The notes under the pieces were generated by a model that had not been told where the DNA came from, searched no databases, and was given only the letters and a program-made list of their open reading frames with translations. Of a stretch of 56,660 nucleotides of DNA, positions 8,702 through 16,548 are shown piece after piece. The first letter of the stretch is position 1. The number at the start of each line of letters is the position of its first letter. The translations under genes and the position numbers were made by a program. The DNA comes from JBHJGP01 sp050331695 (GTDB lineage Bacteria; Pseudomonadota; Alphaproteobacteria; Geminicoccales; Geminicoccaceae), in NCBI GenBank assembly GCA_050331695.1, contig JBHJGP010000034.1:1-56660 (forward strand), read 5' to 3'.

Positions 8702-8983
8702 TTAGTCATAGCCTTCCTCGAAGCCGGACGCGACCAGGCGGGCGAGCGCGGTAAGCGCCTGTTCCGCGTCTTCGCCCGTAGCCGAAATCAGGATCTCGCT
8801 GTTCTGACTGGCCGCAAGCATCATCAAGCCCATGATCGACCGGGCCTCGACCGTGAAATCGCCCCGGGTCACGCTGAGCTCGGACGTGAACCGTTCGGCA
8901 GTCGTTGCGAGCTTGGCTGCGGCCCTCGCATGCAGGCCCTTTTTGTTGACGACCCGCACGCAGAGGACTTGCGCTTCACTCAC
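8702..8983 (-). CDS. ptsH: HPr phosphocarrier protein of the PTS
   Basis: The 93-residue protein has the active-site histidine in NKKGLHARAAAKL and the HPr-kinase target serine in EARSIMGLMML. It carries phosphate from Enzyme I to EIIA proteins and is phosphorylated on serine by HprK, encoded upstream in the same run. The GTG start (8981-8983) overlaps the stop of the EIIA gene by 8 bases, pointing to translational coupling. With no sugar permease genes nearby, this is the regulatory PTS typical of alphaproteobacteria. Confidence 0.92.
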   Translation of the reverse strand: MSEAQVLCVRVVNKKGLHARAAAKLATTAERFTSELSVTRGDFTVEARSIMGLMMLAASQNSEILISATGEDAEQALTALARLVASGFEEGYD

Positions 8984-9395
8984 GCGCCTTGCCGCCGGCC
9001 ACCGCCAGCAGATTTCGGGCAACGGCAATGTATTTGCGCCCCGCCTCTTGGGCCTCGGCGACGGCCGTGTCCAGCTCAGCGTCCCCGCGGAGCTCCGCGA
9101 GCTTGATCAATAGCGGCAGGTTGATCCCGGCGATCACCTCGATCCGGTCCGAATTCATGGCCGAGATCGCCAGATTGGAAGGGGTTCCGCCGAACATGTC
9201 GGTGAGCAGAATGGCGCCGCTACCGGTGTCGACCGCCTGAACCGCGGCGACGATGTCCTCGCGGCGCTGCTCGATTTCATCGTCCGGCCCGATACAGACG
9301 GTGGCGATCTGGCTTTGCGGCCCCACGACATGCTCCATGGCAGCGACGAATTCGGCTGCCAGCCTGCCGTGAGTGACGAGCACCATCCCGATCAC
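8976..9395 (-). CDS. PTS EIIA component, mannose type (regulatory)
   Basis: The 139-residue protein matches the EIIA(Man) domain: the phosphorylatable histidine lies in LVTHGRLAAEF near the N-terminus, and ILLTDMFGGTPSNLA is the family signature. The GTG start at 9393-9395 overlaps the rapZ stop (GTGA), so the two are probably translationally coupled. No EIIB, EIIC or EIID partners are present, so it probably acts as a signalling phosphate acceptor from HPr rather than in sugar import. Confidence 0.9.
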   Translation of the reverse strand: MIGMVLVTHGRLAAEFVAAMEHVVGPQSQIATVCIGPDDEIEQRREDIVAAVQAVDTGSGAILLTDMFGGTPSNLAISAMNSDRIEVIAGINLPLLIKLAELRGDAELDTAVAEAQEAGRKYIAVARNLLAVAGGKARE

Positions 9396-10270
9396 GAGAT
9401 TTGCATCCGCTCTCGTTCCGCGCCCCTGTGTGGTATGTCTCGGTGCAACAGTTCGACGTCCCATCCCGCCTCTTGTATGCGGTGGGCGAGCGTTTCCGCG
9501 ACGAACACCGAGCGATGTTTGCCGCCCGTGCAGCCGACCGCAATCGTCAGATAGCTTTTGCCCTCGCGTAGATAGGCGGGCAAGAGTGGGATCAGCAAGC
9601 TTTCCAACCGCTGCATCAGTGGCGCAAAATTGTCATCTTCACTGATGAACGCCTGGACCGACTGGTCGAGGCCTGTGAACTCTCGTAAATCTTCGCGCCA
9701 GTGGGGGTTCCTCAAAAAACGGACATCGAACACAAGGTCGGCCTCGCGGGGTAGCCCGACCCTGAAAGAAAAGGATTTGACCGCGATCGACAAATGCTGC
9801 TCGCCACCCAGCTGAAAGCGATGACTGATCTCGCGGCGCAGGTCGTGGACGGAATAAAGACTGGTATCCAGGGCCATATCGGCCGCGGCCTTGAGCGGCT
9901 TGGTCACCTCCCGTTCGCGCGCGATACCGTCCAGAAGCGCGTGATCGGCTAGGGGATGCCGACGCCTGGTCTCGGTGAAGCGCCGGGAGAGGACGTCGTC
10001 GTCGCAGTCGAGAAACAAGAGAGTGACCTGCTCGCTTCGATCCCGCAGTTTTCTCACAGCCCTGATCAGAGCTTCAGGGTCGAACGCCCGACGCCGGCTG
10101 TCGATGCCGATCGCAAAGGGCTGATCCCACGCATCATCAGGGTCGATCAATCGGGTGAGCAGCGCAATCGGCAGGTTATCGACCGCCTCATAGCCCAGAT
10201 CTTCCAGCGTGTGCAAGGCGGTGGGGCGGCCGTCCCCGGCCATTCCCGTCACGATGATCACACGTCGCAA
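9392..10270 (-). CDS. rapZ: RapZ-family nucleotide-binding protein with altered P-loop
   Basis: The 292-residue protein matches RapZ (YvcJ/YhbJ): LEDLGYEAVDNLP near the N-terminus, then FLDCDDDVLSRRFTETRRRHPL, VFDVRFLRNPHW, and the C-terminal IAVGCTGGKHRSVFVAE. RapZ proteins bind nucleotides and, in enterobacteria, steer GlmZ/GlmY RNA control of glucosamine-6-phosphate synthase. The P-loop reads GMAGDGRPTAL, lacking the usual lysine-serine pair of Walker A (GxxGxGKS/T); arginine there is common in the family but proline is unusual. It overlaps hprK by 13 bases and EIIA by 4. Confidence 0.92.
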   Translation of the reverse strand: MRRVIIVTGMAGDGRPTALHTLEDLGYEAVDNLPIALLTRLIDPDDAWDQPFAIGIDSRRRAFDPEALIRAVRKLRDRSEQVTLLFLDCDDDVLSRRFTETRRRHPLADHALLDGIAREREVTKPLKAAADMALDTSLYSVHDLRREISHRFQLGGEQHLSIAVKSFSFRVGLPREADLVFDVRFLRNPHWREDLREFTGLDQSVQAFISEDDNFAPLMQRLESLLIPLLPAYLREGKSYLTIAVGCTGGKHRSVFVAETLAHRIQEAGWDVELLHRDIPHRGAERERMQIS

Positions 10271-10719
10271 GCGATCTCTCCGCGCCGGTAAGCGGCAACC
10301 AACATGCTAACATGATCGGCGCCAACGGCCAGACCAGGGTCGATCGTCCAGAGCGGAATTGAAATACCGTGGCGCTCGCGCGTTTGCATCGCGAAAGGCA
10401 AGAGTTCTCGCTCCACGTTCGCTTCGATGGCGATCTCAGCGTCCACGGCTGTCTCGAGCCCGCTCGGCCAGCGAATGATCGGCAGCCCCCTCACCGCCAG
10501 GAGAACATCGCCGAGCCGCGGTCCCACTCCCGGACCAGTGACCCAAAGCCGACCTCGGCGCACGCTCAGCGACGCCAGATCATCAGCCAACAGGTGCCAG
10601 CCGGCGGCGACCATCGCCATCGCCAGGCTGCTCTTGCCGGCGCCGGGCCCGCCGGTGATCAATATAGCGCCATACCGGTCGGCCACGACCGATGCCTGGA
10701 TACCCCTTTTGCCGGTCAA
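10258..10719 (-). CDS. hprK: HPr kinase/phosphorylase, short alphaproteobacterial form
   Basis: The 153-residue protein corresponds to the C-terminal kinase domain only, as is normal in alphaproteobacteria. Walker A is GGPGAGKSSLA (about 23-33), and LLADDLASL matches the conserved aspartate pair. It phosphorylates and dephosphorylates HPr on serine. The start is TTG (10717-10719), 7 bases after the ptsN stop codon. The 3' end overlaps rapZ. Confidence 0.88.
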   Translation of the reverse strand: MTGKRGIQASVVADRYGAILITGGPGAGKSSLAMAMVAAGWHLLADDLASLSVRRGRLWVTGPGVGPRLGDVLLAVRGLPIIRWPSGLETAVDAEIAIEANVERELLPFAMQTRERHGISIPLWTIDPGLAVGADHVSMLVAAYRRGEIACDV

Positions 10720-10726
10720 CCGGTCG

Positions 10727-11194
10727 TCAGGCCGCGTGTTCGCCCGCCCGTCCGGTGAGGATTTGCCAAACGGTGCCGGGCTCGTTCAATCGGCGCAAAT
10801 CAGAACAAAGTCGGTCGGAACGGAGCGTCCTCGCGATCCGTGCCAACGTCTTGAGATGCTCGGAAGCACAGTCCTGGGGAACCAGCAGCAAGAAAACGAG
10901 GTCGACCGGACCGTCATCCAGGGCCTCGAAGGGTATGGGCTTCTGCAGCCTGGCGAAAATGCCAATTAAGCGATCCAGGCCCGCCAGCCGCGCGTGCGGC
11001 AGGGCGATGCCGTCGCCAACGCCGGTGCTGCCCAATTGCTCGCGCTCGTGGAGCGCCGTTTTGACCACCGCCTGCTCGATCCCTGACGCGTCGGCGGCGT
11101 ATGCCGCCAGGTCATTCAAAACCTGGCGTTTGCTGCTCGCCTTGAGATCGAGAACGATCCGCTCCGGCGCCAAGATCCTGGCCAGATCCACCAT
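10727..11194 (-). CDS. ptsN: PTS IIA-like nitrogen regulatory protein PtsN (EIIA-Ntr)
   Basis: The 155-residue protein is a PTS EIIA type 2 domain with the phosphorylated histidine in GDGIALPHARL. EIIA(Ntr) takes phosphate from EI(Ntr)/NPr and regulates nitrogen, potassium and stress responses. The ATG at 11192-11194 was chosen because it gives the usual family length; the open frame extends upstream to 11305 without similarity. In many proteobacteria ptsN lies after rpoN and hpf; here neither is next to it, and it instead heads the hprK run. Confidence 0.9.
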   Translation of the reverse strand: MVDLARILAPERIVLDLKASSKRQVLNDLAAYAADASGIEQAVVKTALHEREQLGSTGVGDGIALPHARLAGLDRLIGIFARLQKPIPFEALDDGPVDLVFLLLVPQDCASEHLKTLARIARTLRSDRLCSDLRRLNEPGTVWQILTGRAGEHAA

Positions 11195-11315
11195 CTCAGC
11201 GGGCGTCCGGCACGGCGTTGGTAAAGCATTCCACAAGGAGCCGGGAGCTCCGAACGACGGATTGTCGATCCTCACGACCGAAACAACGACACGAGACCGA
11301 GCCATTATCCATCTG

Positions 11316-11345
11316 ATTATCCTGTGTTTTTTGGCAATTTGTCAT
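11316..11345 (-). promoter_or_regulatory. Possible sigma-70-type promoter for the ptsN-hprK-rapZ run
   Basis: On the minus strand ATGACA (11340-11345) and GATAAT (11316-11321) are separated by 18 bases in a locally AT-rich stretch upstream of ptsN. The rest of the 291-base gap (11195-11485) shows no convincing gene or terminator. Confidence 0.3.
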
Positions 11346-11485
11346 TTGCGGTTTTGCAGCAACCACTTGCAGCAACCTGCGTTGACGAGGTTACCGACGT
11401 CTCCTCCGGTTGAGCGGAGCGCGGTTTTACTGGCTTCTCCGAGAACATCAACCCTGAACATCTTCACTGGTCCAAAACGCTGTCG

Positions 11486-12211
11486 TCATCGGCAAAGGTC
11501 ATTGACGGCAGGCTGATGAGCCTTCTCAAGCAAGTCGATACGCATCGGCTGAGCGAAGGCGGTGCCTTTGTCATGGGCGACGCCCCGTTCTGCAAAGCTT
11601 TTCGCGAGCGTCGTTTCAAACTGCCTTAGACGATCTTTGCGTGCGGGATCCACATCCATAAGCTGTCGTTTAAGCGTCTCGAAGTCAGGGTATACGACCG
11701 ACGCCACATAGTGCGTTCGCTGCGCATGGCGCAGGCCGTACGGTTCCACCCTTTCAAGGCTCTGCGCTGCCGCCCGACGGATTTCCGTCTCGTCGTCGAC
11801 CGGCTGAATGAGGTCGAAGCAAGAACCCGCCGCCTCGGGCTCCGCCACGTAGCAATGGCCCCCGGCCCGAAGCACTCTCGCCGCCTCGCGCAACGCGTCG
11901 TCCATGCCTTTGACGTGGTGCAGACTGTTGAAAAAGACCAGTAGATCGAACTGTTCATCCGGCAGCGGCAGGCACTCTGCCGCCGCGCAAAGCGGTTGAG
12001 GTCGCTCGCTCTCGATGATGGCGTCGATCGAGCGAAGAATGTCCAAGGCCGGATCGGACGCGATCACTCGCCCTCCCCGGCGCACCATCCACCGGGCCAG
12101 CGCGCCTTTGCCACAACCGACCTCAAGGATATCCTTGTCCGCAATGTCGACATGCTCGGCGAGCACTTCGGTGTGGGACCGGCTAGCCGTGCGCGCGACC
12201 CGGTCGGTCAT
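11486..12211 (-). CDS. Class I SAM-dependent methyltransferase (Methyltransf_11 type)
   Basis: The 241-residue protein has the SAM-binding motif LEVGCGKGALARW (about 33-45), an acidic strand end VIASDPA, and the later FFNSLHHVKGMDDALRE and RVLRAGGHCYVAEPE, characteristic of UbiE/Methyltransf_11-type enzymes. The ATG at 12209-12211 is used because similarity starts just after it; the frame stays open for another 129 codons upstream with no recognisable protein. Substrate unknown. It is separated from ptsN by about 290 bases and is probably transcribed on its own. Confidence 0.82.
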   Translation of the reverse strand: MTDRVARTASRSHTEVLAEHVDIADKDILEVGCGKGALARWMVRRGGRVIASDPALDILRSIDAIIESERPQPLCAAAECLPLPDEQFDLLVFFNSLHHVKGMDDALREAARVLRAGGHCYVAEPEAAGSCFDLIQPVDDETEIRRAAAQSLERVEPYGLRHAQRTHYVASVVYPDFETLKRQLMDVDPARKDRLRQFETTLAKSFAERGVAHDKGTAFAQPMRIDLLEKAHQPAVNDLCR

Positions 12212-12484
12212 ACTGTTTTCACGAGTGTGCGAGGTGACCCGTCTAGTCCGGTCATCGGCGTCCCAACGTTCTTGTTCGTTCCAACGCCGGCCCCTTTGGT
12301 TTGACCAGGTGTCTTTTCCGTACCATGGAAGACGGGGTGAGGCTTCTCTTGGATCTGCCGCTCTCGTTCCTGGGTACGCGCGAAAACGGACCGCTTGGTG
12401 GAAACATGTACGGCGTTTGCATTCGAGCAAGAGCATGACACATCCGAAGATGAGCGTTCTGGCAAAGGCTGACCGGAGACTGAG

Positions 12485-12787
12485 ATGAAAGCTGACACAT
12501 TCGAATGGCGCGGGCGACGCCTGGCATCCCTTCGCCATATGGGACTGGTCGTTGCCGTTGGCACGATTGCCGCCGGCTGCGCCAATATCGAAGACCAAGC
12601 GTTGGCAGCCGCGGAAGAAGACCGGCAGACCTGCCTGTTGGAAGGGCTCGAAGAGGGGAGCGAAAATTTCGCCCTCTGCCGATTGATCGTCCGTCTGGAA
12701 CGGCGCATCGACCAGGTCGAGCGGGAGGTCCGGTTCATCGAGCAGGATACGCGTGGTCTGTCTCTTTCCGGCCGGCGTGGCTGGTAG
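12485..12787 (+). CDS. Small putative lipoprotein of unknown function
   Basis: The 100-residue protein has a basic N-terminus, a hydrophobic stretch and a lipobox-like TIAAGCAN with the cysteine near residue 32, suggesting a lipid-anchored envelope protein. The mature part is charged and probably helical (RLIVRLERRIDQVEREVRF, a likely short coiled coil). It carries two further cysteines (TCLLEG and ALCRL). The gene ends in tandem stops, TAG immediately followed by TGA. No family recognised. Spacing to the divergent methyltransferase is 273 bases with no evident gene. Confidence 0.6.
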   Translation: MKADTFEWRGRRLASLRHMGLVVAVGTIAAGCANIEDQALAAAEEDRQTCLLEGLEEGSENFALCRLIVRLERRIDQVEREVRFIEQDTRGLSLSGRRGW

Positions 12788-12872
12788 TGATCCAGAAGCA
12801 TAGAGCCAAAATGCGATTTTATCAGAAGATATTCAACTTTTAAGAGACCTATTTGGATTTCATTGGGAGAAA

Positions 12873-13358
12873 TCAGGGCTCGCCCGCGCGACCGTCCCAG
12901 GCGGCGACCAATTCAGCGACACGTGCGAGTTCTTTCTCCAATTCCCGCCAGGTTGCTGACGGCACGTCCGACCGCGCGATCAGACTTTGAATAAGCTCAT
13001 TGGTAAGCGCCAAGCGACGGACCAGCTGGACCTCGATTGCCGGGTCACCGTCGACGCCGGACTCCGCCATGATGCTGTTGGTCCGTTTTTCCACCGACTG
13101 CTGCATCGTCGCCAACGCTCGGAGATGAGGTGGTGTGTCGGCGCCGAATGAGGTGGTAACGACGTCGGCACCCAGAAAAGCCCGCGGCTCCTCAGGCCAT
13201 TGGAACACCTCGATCAGCGCGCGCATTGCATCCACGTCACGCGCCAAAAGCGTGAGATCTTGGGCGATCGCGGCTCCCTCGGCATGGTCAACCCATGAAC
13301 CCGCTAGCAGGACAGCAGCCACGAGCAGGCGGCGTGCCCTCTTTGTTTTTCTTCGCAC
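12873..13358 (-). CDS. Exported protein of unknown function
   Basis: The 161-residue protein starts with an arginine/lysine-rich segment and a hydrophobic core, RRLLVAAVLLAGSWVDHAEG, that looks like a signal peptide. The rest is mostly helical and acidic without a motif I recognise. It converges on the small lipoprotein gene with an 85-base gap. It could also be anchored by the N-terminal helix if cleavage fails. Confidence 0.55.
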   Translation of the reverse strand: MRRKTKRARRLLVAAVLLAGSWVDHAEGAAIAQDLTLLARDVDAMRALIEVFQWPEEPRAFLGADVVTTSFGADTPPHLRALATMQQSVEKRTNSIMAESGVDGDPAIEVQLVRRLALTNELIQSLIARSDVPSATWRELEKELARVAELVAAWDGRAGEP

Positions 13359-13656
13359 GGTCTCGTCCTCGCATCCCGCAGGCGCACTGATCTACATCGC
13401 CACTTTTGTTTTCAGCTACGGGTGCAGACCGGGTTAGGCCCGATCGAAACATTTGTCAGCCCTGGCGACAGTTTTGATCGCCGGATGGGACCTCTAGACA
13501 CGCAAGCCTGACCACGGTCACGGCTTGACCGCGCGGCCATCGACCATTAGACACCTGGCCTGCTTTCGCGCGCCTCGCGAGCAGGCTGCCAACAGGCTTG
13601 CCCGCTCGAGCGGTCCACGAACACCAGCTCAGCATGATGTGACGAGGGGAATTCTC

Positions 13657-13950
13657 ATGGCGAGGCGCTGCCTCATCAGCGGCAAAGGTGTGCAAGCTGG
13701 CAACAATGTCAGCCATGCTAACAACAAGACCCGGCGGCGTTATCTGCCCAACATCCAGTCGCGGCGGTTCTACAGCGAGACCCTCAAATCCTCGGTGCGG
13801 CTCAAGATAGCCGCCAACACCCTGCGCACGATCGAAAAGCATGGTGGTCTCGACGGGTTTTTGCTGCGCTCCAAGCCGGCCGACCTGCCACCGGAGTTGC
13901 GGCGTCTGCGCAAGCGTTTGGAGCAGGCGAGCACGCCAGCCGAAAACTAG
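13657..13950 (+). CDS. rpmB: 50S ribosomal protein L28
   Basis: The 98-residue protein begins MARRCLISGKGVQAGNNVSH, the L28 N-terminus, followed by the basic region KTRRRYLPNIQSRRFYSE and the conserved LRTIEKHGGLDGFL. Length matches alphaproteobacterial L28. The upstream ACGAGGGGA is a plausible ribosome site; the frame extends further upstream without meaning. The 298 bases before it (13359-13656) hold no other gene that I can support. Its TAG stop lies within a CTAG shared with the stop of the convergent gene. Confidence 0.95.
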   Translation: MARRCLISGKGVQAGNNVSHANNKTRRRYLPNIQSRRFYSETLKSSVRLKIAANTLRTIEKHGGLDGFLLRSKPADLPPELRRLRKRLEQASTPAEN

Positions 13951-14927
13951 AGGCATCCCGCCGCTGCCAAGTCCAGAGATTTGACGCGGAACTGAAGCAG
14001 AACCGTTTTCTGCAAGCCGCTGAAATTGTCGTCCGATACCAGGAACAGATGCACGTCCTCGCCTCGGCGAAGAAGCGTGACAGCCTCCAGATTGTCGACA
14101 TCGTCATCGGCGCTGAAACGCGCCAGTTCCACGGGACGAAAGGCGACTTCGCCATCAACTGGCGGCACAGCCACACAGGTCAGACGCGCCTGCCAGCCGC
14201 CCAGCAACGACAGGCTTCGTTCGACGATCACCAACATCGTGCCGAGACGGTCCGCCCCGGTCGGACTGAAACCCGGTGCCGGCCGGTAGGTCCCTTCACG
14301 AGGATCGCCGGCACCGAAAACCCAGACCGGTGCCAAGCCATCCCGATTGACCTCTTCGCCGATAGCGATCAGGCCGCCGTCCGGGAGGTCGCTCAACGCC
14401 TCGATACCGCCGTTCGATGAGAGCGGCGCGTCGTCGGGGGCTCGCCAGACCACGCGCGGCTTCTGCTCAGGATTTTCGAAAGGGGATCGCTCCAAAAGAT
14501 TGACCCGATGATCGCCCTCGAAAGCCACGGCGATGTTTTCGTCTCGAACAACCAGCGCTTCAGCGTCCATAGACTTCGCTTGCGCTTGGTGTCGCGACAA
14601 TTCTGTGGCCTGCCAATTGGCAAGATGATCGACACGGCCGCCCTCACCCATCTGCAGACGCGCCTGCCAGACAGTACCCCGGTCGCCGACCAGCCAAAGG
14701 GTCGAACCGTCCGGATCGAGGTCGATGCCGGAAAGCCCGCCAAACCGTGGATCATCGGAAGTGAGCTCTCCCCGAAAGACGGACGTCAGCGGCCGATGAA
14801 CGGAGGCTTCGGCCAACGAAGATGCCGCCTCGAGGCGAACCAGCTCTCCACCGGACGCCGCGCATGCAGACTGCAGCACGCTCAGGCTGGCCAATAGAGC
14901 GAGCCTTCGCCACGCGGTGGCCAGCAT
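13947..14927 (-). CDS. Exported esterase-like phytase family protein (small paralogue)
   Basis: The 326-residue protein contains the esterase-like activity of phytase fold, a beta-propeller-like domain: FGGLSGIDLDPDGSTLWLVGDRG near the start of the mature part and later GIEALSDLPDGGLIAIGE match the family pattern. The N-terminus MLATAWRRLALLASLSVLQS followed by ACAASGG is a signal peptide, possibly a lipoprotein signal. The ATG at 14925-14927 is chosen because the 104 codons upstream lie within serA and resemble no signal. It starts 29 bases after the serA stop on the same strand, so it may be co-transcribed. Substrate unknown. Confidence 0.75.
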   Translation of the reverse strand: MLATAWRRLALLASLSVLQSACAASGGELVRLEAASSLAEASVHRPLTSVFRGELTSDDPRFGGLSGIDLDPDGSTLWLVGDRGTVWQARLQMGEGGRVDHLANWQATELSRHQAQAKSMDAEALVVRDENIAVAFEGDHRVNLLERSPFENPEQKPRVVWRAPDDAPLSSNGGIEALSDLPDGGLIAIGEEVNRDGLAPVWVFGAGDPREGTYRPAPGFSPTGADRLGTMLVIVERSLSLLGGWQARLTCVAVPPVDGEVAFRPVELARFSADDDVDNLEAVTLLRRGEDVHLFLVSDDNFSGLQKTVLLQFRVKSLDLAAAGCL

Positions 14928-14956
14928 CGCAGTCGCCCGCGCGCGTCGTCCGGCAA

Positions 14957-16540
14957 TCAGAATGACAGGGGCTTCACCTGTACCACCTGGGGAATGCCGC
15001 GAAGGCGGGCGATCACCTCGGGGCTGACGTCGCCGTCGATCTCCAGGAGCGCGATCGCGTCGCCGCCGGGCTGATCCCGGCCCAGATGGAAGCTCGCGAT
15101 ATTGATGTCCGCCCTGCCCATTTCCTGCCCCAGCGCGCCGATGAAACCGGGCTTGTCCTGATTGCGGATATAGAGCATGCGCGGCGCCAGATGGGCATCC
15201 ATCCGAATACCTCGGATCTCGACGATCCTGGGTTCGCAATCCTGGAACAGGGTTCCGGAAACCGACCTTGTGCCCCGTTCGGTCTCTACCGAAAGGGTCA
15301 CGAGGGTGGTGTAGCCGTCGACGAGATCTCGGGTTGTTACGGCGACATCGATATTGCGTTCCTTGGCGATCAAGGGCGCATTGATCATGTTGACGCTCGT
15401 GAGCAGAGGCTTCAACAGCCCTTCCAGCAAGCTGGCTACCATTGGCTTCGTATTGAGGCTCGCGGCGGCGCCAGCAAAGGTGATCGTCGCACCCTTGAGC
15501 CCGGTTTCGGTCAATTGGCCGGCAAAACTGCCGAGCTGCCGGCAGAGCCGCATATAGGGTTCGAGTTTCGGCGCTTCCTCGGCCGTGACCGCCGGCATGT
15601 TCAGCGCATTGACCACGGCACCGGTCAAAAGATAGGCGCTCATCTGCTCGGCCACCTGGACCGCGACATTTTCCTGCGCATCGCTGGTGGCCGCACCCAG
15701 ATGGGGCGTGACGACGACGTTCTCCATCTCGAACAAGGGGCTCTCGCGGGCCGGTTCCGTGGCGAAGACATCGAGCGCCGCGCCGGCGACGTGGCCGGAC
15801 TTCAGGCTCTCCGCGAGCGCGCTTTCATCAATCAGCCCGCCCCTGGCGCAATTGACGATGCGGACCCCGGGTTTGGTTTTGGCCAAGGCCTTGCCATCGA
15901 GGATGTTGCGGGTACCGTCGGTCAGCGGTGTGTGGAGCGTGATGATATCCGCCCGGGCAAGCAACTGATCGAACTCGACCTTCTCGATGCCGAGCTCCGT
16001 GGCGCTCTCCGGCGACAGGTAGGGATCATAGGCGATCACCTTCATCTGCAGCGCACAGGCCCGAAGCGCAACGATCGATCCGATATTGCCGCAGCCAACG
16101 ACGCCAAGTGTCTTGCCGGTCAGCTCGACACCCATGAAGCGGGATTTTTCCCACTTGCCAGCGCGGGTCGAACGGTCGGCGGCCGGCAATTGACGGGCCA
16201 GGGCGAACATCATGGCGATGGCGTGCTCGGCAGTGGTGGTGGAATTGCCGAAGGGCGTGTTCATCACCACGATGCCGCGGGCGCTCGCCCCCTCGACATC
16301 GATATTGTCGACCCCGATACCGGCGCGGCCGATCACCCGAAGCCTATCGGTCGCGTCCAGGAGCGTGGCCGTGACTTTGGTCGCGGAGCGAACCGCAAGC
16401 CCGTCATAGTCACGGATAATCGAGCGCAGCGCGCTCTCTTCGAGACCGACCTTCTCATCGACCTCGATACCGTGGTTGCGGAAGATCTCGGCAGCGCGTG
16501 GGCTCAGCTTGTCGGCAATCAAAACTTTTGTCATCGGCAT
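14957..16540 (-). CDS. serA: D-3-phosphoglycerate dehydrogenase
   Basis: The 527-residue protein is the long form of SerA, oxidising 3-phosphoglycerate in the first step of serine synthesis. It has MTKVLIADKLSPRAAEIF at the start, the NAD motif GVVGCGNIGSIVA, catalytic-region NCARGGLIDE and TPHLGAAT, an intervening domain, and a C-terminal ACT domain (LYIRNQDKPGFIGALGQEMG) that normally binds serine for feedback inhibition. ATG 16540 is 8 bases after the serC stop; a second ATG two codons later is equally possible. Confidence 0.95.
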   Translation of the reverse strand: MPMTKVLIADKLSPRAAEIFRNHGIEVDEKVGLEESALRSIIRDYDGLAVRSATKVTATLLDATDRLRVIGRAGIGVDNIDVEGASARGIVVMNTPFGNSTTTAEHAIAMMFALARQLPAADRSTRAGKWEKSRFMGVELTGKTLGVVGCGNIGSIVALRACALQMKVIAYDPYLSPESATELGIEKVEFDQLLARADIITLHTPLTDGTRNILDGKALAKTKPGVRIVNCARGGLIDESALAESLKSGHVAGAALDVFATEPARESPLFEMENVVVTPHLGAATSDAQENVAVQVAEQMSAYLLTGAVVNALNMPAVTAEEAPKLEPYMRLCRQLGSFAGQLTETGLKGATITFAGAAASLNTKPMVASLLEGLLKPLLTSVNMINAPLIAKERNIDVAVTTRDLVDGYTTLVTLSVETERGTRSVSGTLFQDCEPRIVEIRGIRMDAHLAPRMLYIRNQDKPGFIGALGQEMGRADINIASFHLGRDQPGGDAIALLEIDGDVSPEVIARLRGIPQVVQVKPLSF

Positions 16541-16548
16541 CTCGATCT

